Shown in pieces: positions 17,941 through 27,030 of a stretch of DNA of 64,000 bases; within the stretch, counting starts at the first letter, position 1, and each line of letters begins with the position of its first letter. Both the position numbers and the translations under genes were made by a program. A model generated the notes under the pieces. It searched no databases, was not told the origin of the DNA, and saw only the letters and a program-made list of their open reading frames with translations. Location of the stretch: assembly GCA_945787885.1 (NCBI GenBank), contig CALZJF010000004.1, positions 1 to 64,000 on the forward strand. Reading direction: 5' to 3'. The DNA comes from an uncultured Bacteroidales bacterium (GTDB lineage Bacteria; Bacteroidota; Bacteroidia; Bacteroidales; Bacteroidaceae).

Positions 17941-18120
17941 CTGGATTATATAGAAGGGCTAGATTATCTAGAATATCTAGAGAGCCTAGAAGTTCTAGAA
18001 GAGCTAGATTATCTAGAATATCTAGAGAGCCTAGAAGTTCTAGAAGAGCTAGAAGTTCTAGAAAAGCTAGAAGTTCTAGAAAAGCTAGAATATCTAGAAA
18101 GCCCAGATTATCTAAAACAC
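17941..18120 (-). repeat. 9-bp x 20 tandem repeat (CTAGAnnnn) with in-frame TAG stops
   Basis: Twenty consecutive 9-bp units without any indel; sixteen begin CTAG. Part of the array shows a higher order of five units (45 bp, variable parts ATTAT, AATAT, AGAGC, AAGTT, AAGAG) present twice in succession. On the minus strand each CTAG unit gives TAG in the frame of the lipoprotein gene ending at 18112, whose own stop lies in the penultimate-register unit at 18112. On the plus strand the array reads as an open Leu-Glu-X periodicity. The array starts 20 bp after the terminator hairpin. Confidence 0.85.
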
Positions 18121-18783
18121 CACTGCGGAGCTTCCTCCATAGGAATATTTCACCTGATAGAGCTTCCCCGCAGTGACGTCGGAGTAAGATTCCTCAGACT
18201 GCGCGTTCGTCACGCCATCGGTGTTCGTGGCGCGGAGCTGATAGGTGAAGCCCGCTGTGGGGAGGAAATAGGCGGCCTCGCCATCCTGAAGCGTGACGCT
18301 GCGGCCACCGCTGCTCAGCGTGAAGGTGTAAGCGGAGAAAAGCTGGGAGAAAGCGGGGGGCAGGGAGAGGCCGACGGCATAATTCGTCATCGGAACGGCA
18401 TAGACGCAATAGACCGTCTCATCCTCGCCCACGCTGACCGTGGTCTCGCCCCAGAAGCAGCCTTCGCCACGACCGTTGTTGGCAGTCTGCCACGTGGATT
18501 GATTGGGGGTGTAGGCACGGAGAGTATAGACCACGCCGGCTTCGAGACTGATGGCAGAAGGGGCGGTGCCGGCAGGATAGCTCTTGAAAAGGCTGCCATT
18601 GGGCTTGCGAATCTCCAGCGTGAGGTCAGCATCGACGGCGCGAGAGACGACTTCAGGCACGCCGGCACGGCTCAGACGGAGCGAAAGCGTGCCACGCCCA
18701 CTGCCAAAGTCGTCATTTCCGTCCGTCTGGCACGAGGCGAACGCCAGAAGCGGAAGGAGGAAGGGGGAGAAAACGGGCTTCAT
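18112..18783 (-). CDS. DUF4493-type lipoprotein, 223 residues
   Basis: Signal peptide with lipobox FASC (MKPVFSPFLLPLLAFASCQTDGN), so exported and lipid-anchored. The mature part follows the DUF4493 scheme: GTLSLRLSRAGVP, a VSRAVDADLTLEIRKPNGSLFKSYP strand pair, then SAISLEAGVVYTLRAYT. The canonical FDAPYYTG phrase of its neighbours is replaced by a WQTANNGRGEGCFWGE segment, so the domain has diverged. The gene starts within a 4-bp ATGA overlap with the upstream lipoprotein gene and is the last of the cluster. Its stop codon is the first of a long series of in-frame TAGs in the 9-bp array. The role of DUF4493 proteins is not established. Confidence 0.87.
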   Translation of the reverse strand: MKPVFSPFLLPLLAFASCQTDGNDDFGSGRGTLSLRLSRAGVPEVVSRAVDADLTLEIRKPNGSLFKSYPAGTAPSAISLEAGVVYTLRAYTPNQSTWQTANNGRGEGCFWGETTVSVGEDETVYCVYAVPMTNYAVGLSLPPAFSQLFSAYTFTLSSGGRSVTLQDGEAAYFLPTAGFTYQLRATNTDGVTNAQSEESYSDVTAGKLYQVKYSYGGSSAVVF

Positions 18784-20597
18784 GGGGCGGCATATTTATA
18801 GGAGAGAGAAAAAATGCGACTATAGGACTGACCCGAACCGTAGCTGTTGTTGGCCTTCGCCTGCTGCACGAGGGAGCCGGTGGTGAAGTATTCCGTGCCC
18901 TCGTAATAGTGGTCCTTGCTATTAAAAGCTCCACTGGAAGACTTTTTACTGAAATACGTATGGTCGCCGAATGAGAGCGAGAGGGTCGTTGCCACGGTGG
19001 CACCATGAGAATAACAGTTATAGTAGGCCTCTACCCTAACACCTGCAGGGACATAGAACTTGGAGGTAGTGATATACTGCGGCTGGCTCGTGGTGTTTTG
19101 CCCTAAACGAACGAGGTCGTCCGCCCAATTGACTGTGCCATGACCGCTCCACGAATCCTGCGTGGGCGGAGTGAACGCGACGGGCATGCCCGTCACGATG
19201 AGGGCTTTATCGGCAGAAAGGGCAACCTTGTCGAAGACGGCATGGGCCTGCAGCGCATAGGTGTTGGGGGAAAGCTCAGTGAAATCGTTGAACGTGGTAG
19301 TAATACCGCTCTCCTCCTTCACGGAAGAGGCCTGACCATTTACATCGCAAGAGACGGAACTGACATAGCGGGCATCGTCCATCAGGCTGGCATCGACATT
19401 GAACGTGACGACGGGCTGATAGATGGTGTAGGGGTCGCAGGCGTTGGCTCCCGCGACATTGCCCTGCTGATAGAGGTCGTAGGAGGTGTAGGCATTCTGA
19501 ATCTTCAGTTCAAGAGTAGGACTGGGCACGGTGAAGGTTCGGGTGCCCGTAGGCTGCGGCACACCGTCGCGAACGAGATAGAACGTGGCGGTATAATCGC
19601 CTGCGGGGAGGTATTTCCACCCCTCGGCATTGGCATGATAAGGGGAGCTGAGCACCCCGCTGCCCTGCACGGTGCGATAGACGGTGCCTGCGGCATCGCT
19701 CACTTCGGCCTTCCACTCCATGCCGGGATAGCAGTCGGTGAAGGAAAGGTCAGTGCCGATGAGGTTGCCGTCGGCAGTGAAGCGATGCGTGGGCTTCACC
19801 TGCGGCAGCGGAAGCCATGAGAGGGGAATGTCGTTGCCAATGAGGGCTTCCTCCACCTGCACCTTGCTGATATCGACGGCTGCAATGTTCTCAGGATCAG
19901 GGAGTGCGAGAGTAACGATGGCGTGAGTGGCAGCCCGGAAAACATCGGGGAAGAGGGTGCCGGAGGTGTTGAGAGCCATGCTGACGGTACGGCCGTCGGC
20001 ACGGAGTTTGCCTGTGAAGACGGGCTGCACCGTGCTGCCTGCGCGGAAATAGACACTGAGGTCAGGACGCTGGCCGGGGATTTCGCCATAACGTTCGCCG
20101 ATATAGAGGCGGAGGGAATAGGACTCATAGAACTTATCGAAGCGGGCCTTCTCCACTTCGTCGCGTCCGAAGACGGCGGAGACGAGGGCATTGCCCACGC
20201 CACAACGGATGCTGGCATCGCTGACAGCAGCATCGGCTATCTGCACCACGGCACTACCCGTATAGAAGGGGGCGTCGATGCCGATGAGAGGATTGTCGCC
20301 GAAGGAGGCGGTGACGGTATATTCGCCCGCGGCGAGGGGTATGCGCGCCTCGGAATAGGGCTCGCGATAGACCTCCACACCTCGGCTGTTCGCAACGCTG
20401 ACAGTGAAATCCTTCGCCTCCGGCACTTTCAGCTGACTGGGGACAGAGCGGGACTGCACGCCCGGCGAGACATTCTCCAAAGCAATGCGGAGCACTCCCT
20501 CGCCAGCTGCACAGTCTGCCTCGTCGCTGCATGACGCCGTGAGGAAAACGACGGCGCAGAGCGTGAGAATGAGGGTGAGGATGGGGTGTTTCTTCAT
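18780..20597 (-). CDS. DUF4493-type lipoprotein, 605 residues
   Basis: The start at 20597 gives MKKHPILTLILTLCAVVFLTASCSDE, a lipoprotein signal with lipobox LTASC; a longer frame upstream lies inside the preceding gene. DUF4493 occupies about residues 25-250: GEGVLRIALENVSPGVQSRS, KDFTVSVANSRGVEVYREPY, AAGEYTVTASFGDNPLIGIDAPFYTGS. The C-terminal part (from about 440, TPPTQDSWSGHGTVNWADDL) is beta-rich and ends in an aromatic-flanked segment. The gene overlaps the PCMD gene upstream by 4 bp (ATGA) and the next gene downstream by 4 bp, so three lipoproteins are translationally linked. Likely a cell-surface protein; ligand unknown. Confidence 0.9.
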   Translation of the reverse strand: MKKHPILTLILTLCAVVFLTASCSDEADCAAGEGVLRIALENVSPGVQSRSVPSQLKVPEAKDFTVSVANSRGVEVYREPYSEARIPLAAGEYTVTASFGDNPLIGIDAPFYTGSAVVQIADAAVSDASIRCGVGNALVSAVFGRDEVEKARFDKFYESYSLRLYIGERYGEIPGQRPDLSVYFRAGSTVQPVFTGKLRADGRTVSMALNTSGTLFPDVFRAATHAIVTLALPDPENIAAVDISKVQVEEALIGNDIPLSWLPLPQVKPTHRFTADGNLIGTDLSFTDCYPGMEWKAEVSDAAGTVYRTVQGSGVLSSPYHANAEGWKYLPAGDYTATFYLVRDGVPQPTGTRTFTVPSPTLELKIQNAYTSYDLYQQGNVAGANACDPYTIYQPVVTFNVDASLMDDARYVSSVSCDVNGQASSVKEESGITTTFNDFTELSPNTYALQAHAVFDKVALSADKALIVTGMPVAFTPPTQDSWSGHGTVNWADDLVRLGQNTTSQPQYITTSKFYVPAGVRVEAYYNCYSHGATVATTLSLSFGDHTYFSKKSSSGAFNSKDHYYEGTEYFTTGSLVQQAKANNSYGSGQSYSRIFSLSYKYAAP

Positions 20598-22288
20598 TCG
20601 TACAAAAGTTTCAGATTGTCGATTTTCAGCAACGTTTCGCTGCCACCGACGAAATAGTCGCCATATTTGCTGCTCGCCGCCACGATGACGATGTATTTCG
20701 GCTGACGATTGGTGAATCTGTATTGAAGAGGTATCGTAGTCGTCGTCCATTCCGGCACATCGTCGCCCTTCGTCATGGAACCGAAGGCGATGACGTTGTC
20801 GCTGTTAGGGGAGAAAAGTTTGAGCGTACTGGGACGCGTGCGAACGATGAAGGGATAGAGGACATCTTTATATACCTCCTCATCCTTATCTCCGATGAGC
20901 GCGACATAAACATTGCAGGAGTCGGGCTGACCAAGGAGGCCGTCGTAAGTAGCACGGCTGATATACTTGCCGTAGCTGTCGTCCCACTTGCCACCGCCCT
21001 TGTTGATGGTGGAAGTCTTGAAGGAATAGTCAAGCTGCAACTTCGTGGGGAAGCTGGCAAAGGGCTGACCGAAGCTGAGCACGCCGTTCGTGCCGTCGGT
21101 CTCCAAGTATTTTCCCGTGAAGATATTGCCGGCGGCAAACTTGATGACGATATATTTCGACTGGAGATTGGCAAAAGTGCGGCTACCTTCGACGCCCATG
21201 GTAGAATTGCTGGCCCCGACGGTGGTAGCCCCGCGGTTGCCCGTGTCCCAGAAGGGGGAGTCGCCCGCTTTCCATGGCTGATAGAGATCGCGCCCATTGA
21301 CATCGATGGTTGACCAATCGTCGAAACTGCTGTTGGGGAGCTGCGCGGGGTCGGCGGTATGGAAGCTGGCCACCTGCGATGCGACACCGTCGGCCGTGGC
21401 ACGGCACTCATAGTCTTTGCCTGGGGTAAGACCTTCGATGACGGCTTCGTAGCTCGTCGTGCGGACAGTGACATTTTCGCCCGGCACTACCTGCCAGTTT
21501 CCGCTCCCTGCCTCACAGTACTCCACGACTGGAATCGTGCTGTTCTGCATATTGCCGCTGACGTAAGCGCGGACGGAATGGGGGAAAACCTCGGCGGTGG
21601 TGGAAGTGGTGGAGGAGGCGTTATAGACAAAAACTGACCATTCCTGCGCCGTCTCACTACCATATTCAAAAACTGCATAGGTGCGGCCACGGCTGAAATC
21701 TACTTCCGTGCCCGTGGGGTCAGGATAAACCCTGCCGTGCTGACCACCGAGCGTGAACTTTTCGATGACGACGCGCTTCAAATCCTGCTCGGGAGTGACA
21801 TAGACGACAACGGTCTGGCTGGCAGCGTCAATGATGGCATCGCCCACCTGATTGCTTACCACCACCTCGCGCTGGACGACGCGCTGGACGCTGACCTTCC
21901 ACCAAAATTCCTGATAGGTCTTGAGGAGGAGGCGCGCACTGCCCGTGCTGCAATCGAGATTGGGAAGCGTATGGGTCACCTCAACGAGTCCGCCGTCCGC
22001 CATTTCCTTATAGACAAAGGCATTGTTGCTGACGACGAATTTCTTGAGCTTCACCTTCGAGAGACTGACCTGATCGCTGACATAGAGGGTGACCTCGCGC
22101 TTTTCCTTATCAATCTGCGCTTCGGCAAAGCCGTCACCAGTGGCATCACACTGGCCTTCGACCTCAAAAGTGGTGATTTCTGACTTCACCCAAGGGAGGG
22201 GCAGCTTGTCTTCTTCCAGACAAGCGGTGAGCAGCAGGGCAGCTGCCATGAGAATCACGATGAAACAGCAGTGAAATCTTTGTGCCAT
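20594..22288 (-). CDS. PCMD-domain lipoprotein, 564 residues
   Basis: The N-terminus MAQRFHCCFIVILMAAALLLTACLEED is a lipoprotein signal (lipobox LLTAC). Two DUF5018-like or Ig-like beta segments with repeated themes follow (EAQIDKEKREVTLYVSDQVSLSKVKL and DAIIDAASQTVVVYVTPEQDLKRVVI), a fibronectin-like segment (YEAVIEGLTPGKDYECRATAD), and then the C-terminal PCMD domain (putative carbohydrate metabolism domain) from PNSSFDDWSTIDVNG to GGSETLLKIDNLKLLYE. PCMD domains resemble carbohydrate-binding jelly-rolls, so glycan binding is plausible. The same domain closes the lipoprotein at 23755-25575. Operon position: 40 bp after the beta-barrel gene and overlapping the next gene by 4 bp. Confidence 0.9.
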   Translation of the reverse strand: MAQRFHCCFIVILMAAALLLTACLEEDKLPLPWVKSEITTFEVEGQCDATGDGFAEAQIDKEKREVTLYVSDQVSLSKVKLKKFVVSNNAFVYKEMADGGLVEVTHTLPNLDCSTGSARLLLKTYQEFWWKVSVQRVVQREVVVSNQVGDAIIDAASQTVVVYVTPEQDLKRVVIEKFTLGGQHGRVYPDPTGTEVDFSRGRTYAVFEYGSETAQEWSVFVYNASSTTSTTAEVFPHSVRAYVSGNMQNSTIPVVEYCEAGSGNWQVVPGENVTVRTTSYEAVIEGLTPGKDYECRATADGVASQVASFHTADPAQLPNSSFDDWSTIDVNGRDLYQPWKAGDSPFWDTGNRGATTVGASNSTMGVEGSRTFANLQSKYIVIKFAAGNIFTGKYLETDGTNGVLSFGQPFASFPTKLQLDYSFKTSTINKGGGKWDDSYGKYISRATYDGLLGQPDSCNVYVALIGDKDEEVYKDVLYPFIVRTRPSTLKLFSPNSDNVIAFGSMTKGDDVPEWTTTTIPLQYRFTNRQPKYIVIVAASSKYGDYFVGGSETLLKIDNLKLLYE

Positions 22289-22328
22289 AAAGGGGAGAGT
22301 GCTATAAGATTAGACAGACTATTAGGGA

Positions 22329-23339
22329 TTAGAGATAGAAGGTCATGCCAAAGTTGATACTGAAGAGGTTGAACCTGAAGTTTGCTCCTCCACCCTGCCG
22401 TTTTCCGTACTCATATTTCAAATCTCCGGGATGGAGATTCTTGAACTTTCCCCATTGGTACTCTATGCCGAGCACACCGATGGAGGTCTCGACGGCCGCA
22501 AAGTCAGTGACGAAGACGCAGATGCCGGGTGAAAATCCAAGCTGCACGGTATTGATGCGCTCATAGGTGCCATCGAGGGTGTTTAGTCCGCTCTGCTCAT
22601 CACGGCGTCCCGTGGTGTTCATGCCCGTGGTGTGGGAATAGGAAGCACGGACTTCGCTGAAGCATCCCAGAATCTTGCTGCCGAAGAGCGACATGTAATT
22701 CCGGAGAAAGAAGCTCCCCGTATGGCGATACTCCTGATAGTAGAGGTCTTCGAGACTGATGTTGAAGTCTTCGCCAAGGTTAAGATCCATGCTACCAAGG
22801 AAGAAATAATTGCGCCCATAGTTGTAGCGCAGACCAATCGCTACGTTGTTCTTCACAAAATAACCGAAAGCCGGAGAAACGGAGAGGGAATGCCCATCCA
22901 TATTGAGGTTTTTCAGTACGAGAAGATTCTCGTTCTGATTGTCCCACTGCATATAATTGACCGTGGCGCCCATCATCCACAAGCCTTTTGGCACGAAGAC
23001 GGCCTTGACGGCACTGCGATCGACGCGCTGTATATGGCGTTTGTTCGTCAGATTCTCCTGATAGACAGGTACGCGACGATAGCGGAAGACGGAGTCTTCG
23101 TATGACGTTTCTTCCTCCTCGTCATAATATACCTCACGCCGCTGTGTGGTAGGCAGATCGACCGCTCCGGACTCGGGCGAATAGACGCGGACACTGCGCA
23201 CCTTTCGTCCCTCCTCGCTCAGGCTTTTCACTGCCAGCGCATCGGGATGTTTGAGGTCGCCGCGCTGGGCGAAGGCGGTTGCCGAAAGAGATATGAAGAG
23301 GAGGAAGAGCAACGAACTATGTGTGAAACAAACTTTCAT
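22329..23339 (-). CDS. Outer-membrane beta-barrel protein, 336 residues
   Basis: The start at 23339 gives MKVCFTHSSLLFLLFISLSATAFAQ, a signal peptidase I signal. Residues about 25-110 form a soluble N-terminal part with a run of acidic residues (EEEETSYEDSVF). From about 115 the sequence alternates in the manner of a small outer-membrane barrel (KGLWMMGATVNYMQWDNQ, NNVAIGLRYNYGRNYFFLG) and ends in FGMTFYL, an aromatic C-terminus typical for Bam-inserted barrels. It is the only integral outer-membrane protein in the lipoprotein cluster and has its own TAnnTTTG box, so it may serve as membrane anchor or transporter for them. No specific family recognised. Confidence 0.85.
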   Translation of the reverse strand: MKVCFTHSSLLFLLFISLSATAFAQRGDLKHPDALAVKSLSEEGRKVRSVRVYSPESGAVDLPTTQRREVYYDEEEETSYEDSVFRYRRVPVYQENLTNKRHIQRVDRSAVKAVFVPKGLWMMGATVNYMQWDNQNENLLVLKNLNMDGHSLSVSPAFGYFVKNNVAIGLRYNYGRNYFFLGSMDLNLGEDFNISLEDLYYQEYRHTGSFFLRNYMSLFGSKILGCFSEVRASYSHTTGMNTTGRRDEQSGLNTLDGTYERINTVQLGFSPGICVFVTDFAAVETSIGVLGIEYQWGKFKNLHPGDLKYEYGKRQGGGANFRFNLFSINFGMTFYL

Positions 23340-23754
23340 GAAGAACAAATATTAAATATATGACTTTTACAGGAAAGGGGCTTGTGGGCCACCATCATCG
23401 TTAGGGAAAGATGAAGAAAAATGATCACTTTCCGCTGCAAAAGTACGCTTTTTCAGTAACAAAACGCTCAAAAAAAGTGGTCAAAAACCTCTGCGCCGGC
23501 TATATTTGACTATCGCACACTGTTTTTTGACCTCTGCCTGTAAAAACCTGCTATATAGCCAACGCCAAAAACGAGCGGCGAAAAACAAAAACGAGCGGCG
23601 AAAAAAGAGAAAGGCCTGAAGAAGGGGGTGTCTGGATGAGGATTCAACATGGTAAACAATGAAACTTCAAGGACGGGGACATAGCCGCCCATCAGAAATT
23701 CAGCAACCATATATTGAATCATCACCAAGACACCCCCCAAAATAGCTTCTTCAG
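23340..23754. other. 415-bp spacer inside the lipoprotein cluster
   Basis: Holds a promoter box for the beta-barrel gene, a single copy of the AATGATCACTTT motif near 23420 and a short direct repeat (AAAAACGAGCGGCG at 23567 and 23584). An open frame at 23510-23779 overlaps the next gene and shows no family features. Confidence 0.6.
23438..23445 (-). promoter_or_regulatory. -7 promoter box of the beta-barrel gene
   Basis: TACTTTTG on the minus strand, about 100 bp upstream of the start at 23339; it splits the DUF4493 cluster into two likely transcription units. Confidence 0.5.
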
Positions 23755-25575
23755 TTATCGTACGACGGGTTCTCCCCAAGTGAATGAGAAGTCGTCGAGC
23801 AGGAGTTTAGACGAGTCAGAACCATAGAAGTAATCACCCCAGCGGCTCGACGAGCAGACGATGAGCATGTGGGTAGGCTTGATCGTCGTGGAATGATAGG
23901 TGAGCGGGATATTGAAAGCCTTCCATTCAGCATCAGTGGTGTTCTGCGTCAGTTCGCCGTATGCCACCACGCGAGGATCGTTCTGCCAATCGATGTTGGT
24001 AGAAAGCTCATAGCCATCACTATTGTCAGCATTAGCCACCTTCAGCTGCTCAGTGAGCAGTGCGCAGAAGATTTGGCAATGGTCGTTCTTGCCCTTTTCA
24101 GCAGCACCAGAAGGCTGAGTGCCACGGTTGATGCTGCCTGCATTATATTTCATATAACCCTTCAGGGCAGCGGGACGCGAGGTAAAGGGAACACCCCAAC
24201 TGAGCTTGGCACCATTCGTACCAATCATTCCGTCGAAACCGCCAGTGAAAATACTTGCAGCAGCGAACTTAATGACAACATACTTCGATTGCAACTGTGC
24301 AGAAGTACCGTTGTAGGCACCATCGGTGATACCCGTTGTCACGTTGTATTTCTCACCCATTACTCCGGCAGAACCTGAGTTACTGGTGCTCCAATAGCTT
24401 TCGCCTTCTGCATTCGGATACCAAATTTTACCGCTCTTATACCAATTCTCGAAGCCCGCATTCTGAAGAGGAGTCTGCTCCTCAGTGGTGAACTTCATCT
24501 CATTGCTATTAACGGTGGTGGAACCATCGTCATAACGCAGACGATAGATGTAGCCCGTATTGGGAGTAAGCCCCGTGAGGCGGCAAGAGTAGGCATCCGC
24601 ACCCGTAGTGGTGAGCTGACCATTCATGATGGTCTTCCACTCCGTCTCGCTCTGCTTGCGATACTGGAAGGTGAGCTTCGAGTCGTCGAAGCTTTGCGTC
24701 TTGGAGAGTACGGCAGCAGAAAGGTCGGCAAAGTTGCTCCAAGCACTGGGCGTATAGCTCTGCAAAGAGATAGAACTCTTGCGGGGGATGGAAATCGTGA
24801 AGTTATATTCGCGCGTGGTCTCGTCAACCGTGACGGTAATACCTCCCGTCGAACCCACATCAGCCAGCTTATAGAGAATGCGGTAGTGGTCGCGTGCCTG
24901 AACGTCAGTCACCTCCTTGCTCATTTCATTCGTATTGTCACTGTTGCTCGTGGCAGTCATCAGGAAGTTCAGAGGTGCTACGGGAAAATAGGCCGCACTC
25001 GTGGTGGTAGTACCGCCCGTGCTGGAGAAAGCAAAGTTGCAGGGTTCAACATCTGCAATCTGAGACGTCACGACGCAATTGGCAGACTTGAAGTAGGGGC
25101 GGAGATTTTTGTCGAACGTCACGCTGACTTTCACGTTTGCCTGCGTCAGCGTGAGGGTGGCACGCGAGAGGGTCTTTGAAAGTACGAGTACCGTGGTAGA
25201 ACCCGTATAGTAGGGGGCATCGAAGCCAGAGCCCGAGCCGTCCCAACCAGCCGACGAACCGCTGATGGTGTATTTTCCAGGAGCGAGGAGAATATTGCTC
25301 TTCAGACGCTCATCATTGGCAGCGTCGCTGGTCTCAAACACCACGTCGCCCTGCGCATTCGAAATCTTTACGGCGATAGTCTTGGGGGCATAGTCAGCGG
25401 GGGCAGACGTGCCACGCATATCCTTGTCGTTGGTAGAAACGAGGGTGGAGACATCCAATTTCAGATAGCCTTCAGCCATTTGGTCATCCTCGTTCACAAA
25501 ATCACTGCACGAAACCGCTATCAGCGAGACACAGAAAACGGTCAGCAAAGTCAGTATGGAATATATCTTTTTCAT
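23755..25575 (-). CDS. DUF4493 plus PCMD lipoprotein, 606 residues
   Basis: Lipoprotein signal MKKIYSILTLLTVFCVSLIAVSCSDF with lipobox AVSC. The DUF4493 domain (about 35-290) is canonical: EGYLKLDVSTLVSTN, PKTIAVKISNAQGDVVFETSD, LAPGKYTISGSSAG, GFDAPYYTGSTTVLV. A fibronectin-like stretch follows (CRLTGLTPNTGYIYRLRYDDG, about 335-355), then the PCMD domain from LQNAGFENWYKSGKIWYPN to the end (SKLLLDDFSFTWGEP). It combines in one chain the two domains found separately in neighbours, which argues that the cluster proteins work together, perhaps on a glycan. Third gene after the presumed promoter at 28020. Confidence 0.91.
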   Translation of the reverse strand: MKKIYSILTLLTVFCVSLIAVSCSDFVNEDDQMAEGYLKLDVSTLVSTNDKDMRGTSAPADYAPKTIAVKISNAQGDVVFETSDAANDERLKSNILLAPGKYTISGSSAGWDGSGSGFDAPYYTGSTTVLVLSKTLSRATLTLTQANVKVSVTFDKNLRPYFKSANCVVTSQIADVEPCNFAFSSTGGTTTTSAAYFPVAPLNFLMTATSNSDNTNEMSKEVTDVQARDHYRILYKLADVGSTGGITVTVDETTREYNFTISIPRKSSISLQSYTPSAWSNFADLSAAVLSKTQSFDDSKLTFQYRKQSETEWKTIMNGQLTTTGADAYSCRLTGLTPNTGYIYRLRYDDGSTTVNSNEMKFTTEEQTPLQNAGFENWYKSGKIWYPNAEGESYWSTSNSGSAGVMGEKYNVTTGITDGAYNGTSAQLQSKYVVIKFAAASIFTGGFDGMIGTNGAKLSWGVPFTSRPAALKGYMKYNAGSINRGTQPSGAAEKGKNDHCQIFCALLTEQLKVANADNSDGYELSTNIDWQNDPRVVAYGELTQNTTDAEWKAFNIPLTYHSTTIKPTHMLIVCSSSRWGDYFYGSDSSKLLLDDFSFTWGEPVVR

Positions 25576-25690
25576 GTTCTCAATGCTTTTGTTTTTAGTG
25601 GAGGCAATACGACCTGCATCTTCGCCAGCAGGAGGCCGAAAAAAGGGATAGGCAAGCTGGCAAGGGGAAAGGCAGACCGCATCTGTCTGG

Positions 25691-26968
25691 TCATGCGCCT
25701 ACGGTGATAAGAAGTGAGCCTGACTGGGTATTGCCATTCATATCCGTCACGGTCAGATGGAAGCGATGTTTGCCTGCAAGAACCTGAAGGAAACCGAAGA
25801 AGTTGCCGATTGGGAAGGTGTATTCCTTATCGCCCTCAGCTGGAACGCTGAGCTCTTGTCCCAAACTCTCGAAAAGTGATACGACATTCTGGTTCCCGAC
25901 AATCTCTGCGCCTGCGAGGAAGTCCACATTGTAGTCTGTACCCAGTTGAGCGAGGGAGCTATTCATCTCTTCACTATCGGATTCAATCCTAACCATGATG
26001 CTCTTCAGGCCAGCACCTGCGGCAATATAGGTGTCGCCCAATGACTTATCGAGATCGTCTGCTCCATAGGCTGCCATAGTTATATCTTTGGGGAGGTTGA
26101 GCGTGATGCCTTCCGTGTCTCCGCCGCCGGGATTGTCGCCACCGCCTGCAGGATCGTTCAAGCCCGGCACATCAATGACGCCGACGTTGATATCTTCGAC
26201 GGTTTCGTCGAAGACTACGTTGGCAGAGAGCGTGATGCCCGTAATCTTGCCTTCTGTAGATTCGGTGGGGGCAAAGTTGAGGGTGATGAGGTCACCGCCC
26301 GTGAAGTTGGTGTTATCATCGTCATAGCCTCCGGTGCTGCTCTGATTCTTCGTCAGCACGTTGCGGGCAGCGATGGTGTTGCCCGTGGTGGTGGTACCGC
26401 GGAAATTGACGACGAGCTGCTTGACGCCAGCCTCGCCGAAATACCAGTAGATGGTGTTCGTCGTACTGCTCTGAGTGAAGCTCAGTGCGGTTTCGCTGCC
26501 ATCGTCGATGGTTACCTCCCACGCTGTGAAGACATTGCGGAACTCTTCATCATAGTTTATGTTCACCTGGCTGTTCGCCATCTTGCACACCACATTGACG
26601 GGAGAGGTGACATCCTTGACAATCTCTACATCGCTGGCACCCTTGTAATAGGGATTGGACATGCTCTTAGCGATTTCGCCGGGAGTATGGGATTCAACGG
26701 TGTAGCTGCCTACTGCCATTACGATAGAAGCAGGCACTTCGGCAACAGTGGCGTATTCCTTCACCACGCTGCCACTCGCATCTTTGATGACGACGGGGAA
26801 ATTGACGGTGGAAACGTCTCTTCGCGCGGGCTGGAGCAGCTCTACGCCGAGCTCCAGGGTGCCCTGGTCGCCGCCAGCAGTGAACTTGGACTCCAAATCC
26901 TCGCTCATGCAGGAAGCAAATGCCATGAGGGTCAGCGTTCCTGCCAAGATGTTATTATAGATTTTCAT
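25691..26968 (-). CDS. DUF4493-type lipoprotein, 425 residues
   Basis: Lipoprotein signal MKIYNNILAGTLTLMAFASCMSED (lipobox FASC). DUF4493 spans about residues 35-250: GTLELGVELLQPARRDVST, NFPVVIKDASGSVVKEYAT, AVGSYTVESHTPGEIAKSMSN, then PYYKGASDVEIV. A Gly-Asp-rich linker (PAGGGDNPGGGDTEG) near residue 280 separates it from a C-terminal domain of about 140 residues ending NTQSGSLLITVGA, similar in style to DUF4493-associated beta domains. Lies 62 bp after the upstream lipoprotein and 115 bp before the next, on the same strand. Surface protein of unknown function. Confidence 0.9.
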   Translation of the reverse strand: MKIYNNILAGTLTLMAFASCMSEDLESKFTAGGDQGTLELGVELLQPARRDVSTVNFPVVIKDASGSVVKEYATVAEVPASIVMAVGSYTVESHTPGEIAKSMSNPYYKGASDVEIVKDVTSPVNVVCKMANSQVNINYDEEFRNVFTAWEVTIDDGSETALSFTQSSTTNTIYWYFGEAGVKQLVVNFRGTTTTGNTIAARNVLTKNQSSTGGYDDDNTNFTGGDLITLNFAPTESTEGKITGITLSANVVFDETVEDINVGVIDVPGLNDPAGGGDNPGGGDTEGITLNLPKDITMAAYGADDLDKSLGDTYIAAGAGLKSIMVRIESDSEEMNSSLAQLGTDYNVDFLAGAEIVGNQNVVSLFESLGQELSVPAEGDKEYTFPIGNFFGFLQVLAGKHRFHLTVTDMNGNTQSGSLLITVGA

Positions 26969-27030
26969 ATCAGTTTTCGGATTGGTCTGTATGGGGACTT
27001 TTGTATATTCTCTATAGGGTCAGCGCCTCA

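Noticed and set aside
17932..18801. Plus-strand open frame with a Leu-Glu-X repeat protein
   Set aside because: Starts just after a terminator and continues as the antisense of a lipoprotein gene; the periodicity is explained by the 9-bp DNA repeat. Translation cannot be excluded, so the array is reported as a finding instead.
23510..23779. 89-codon open frame between the beta-barrel and DUF4493/PCMD genes
   Set aside because: Overlaps the end of the real gene, has no signal peptide or domain, and unconvincing composition.
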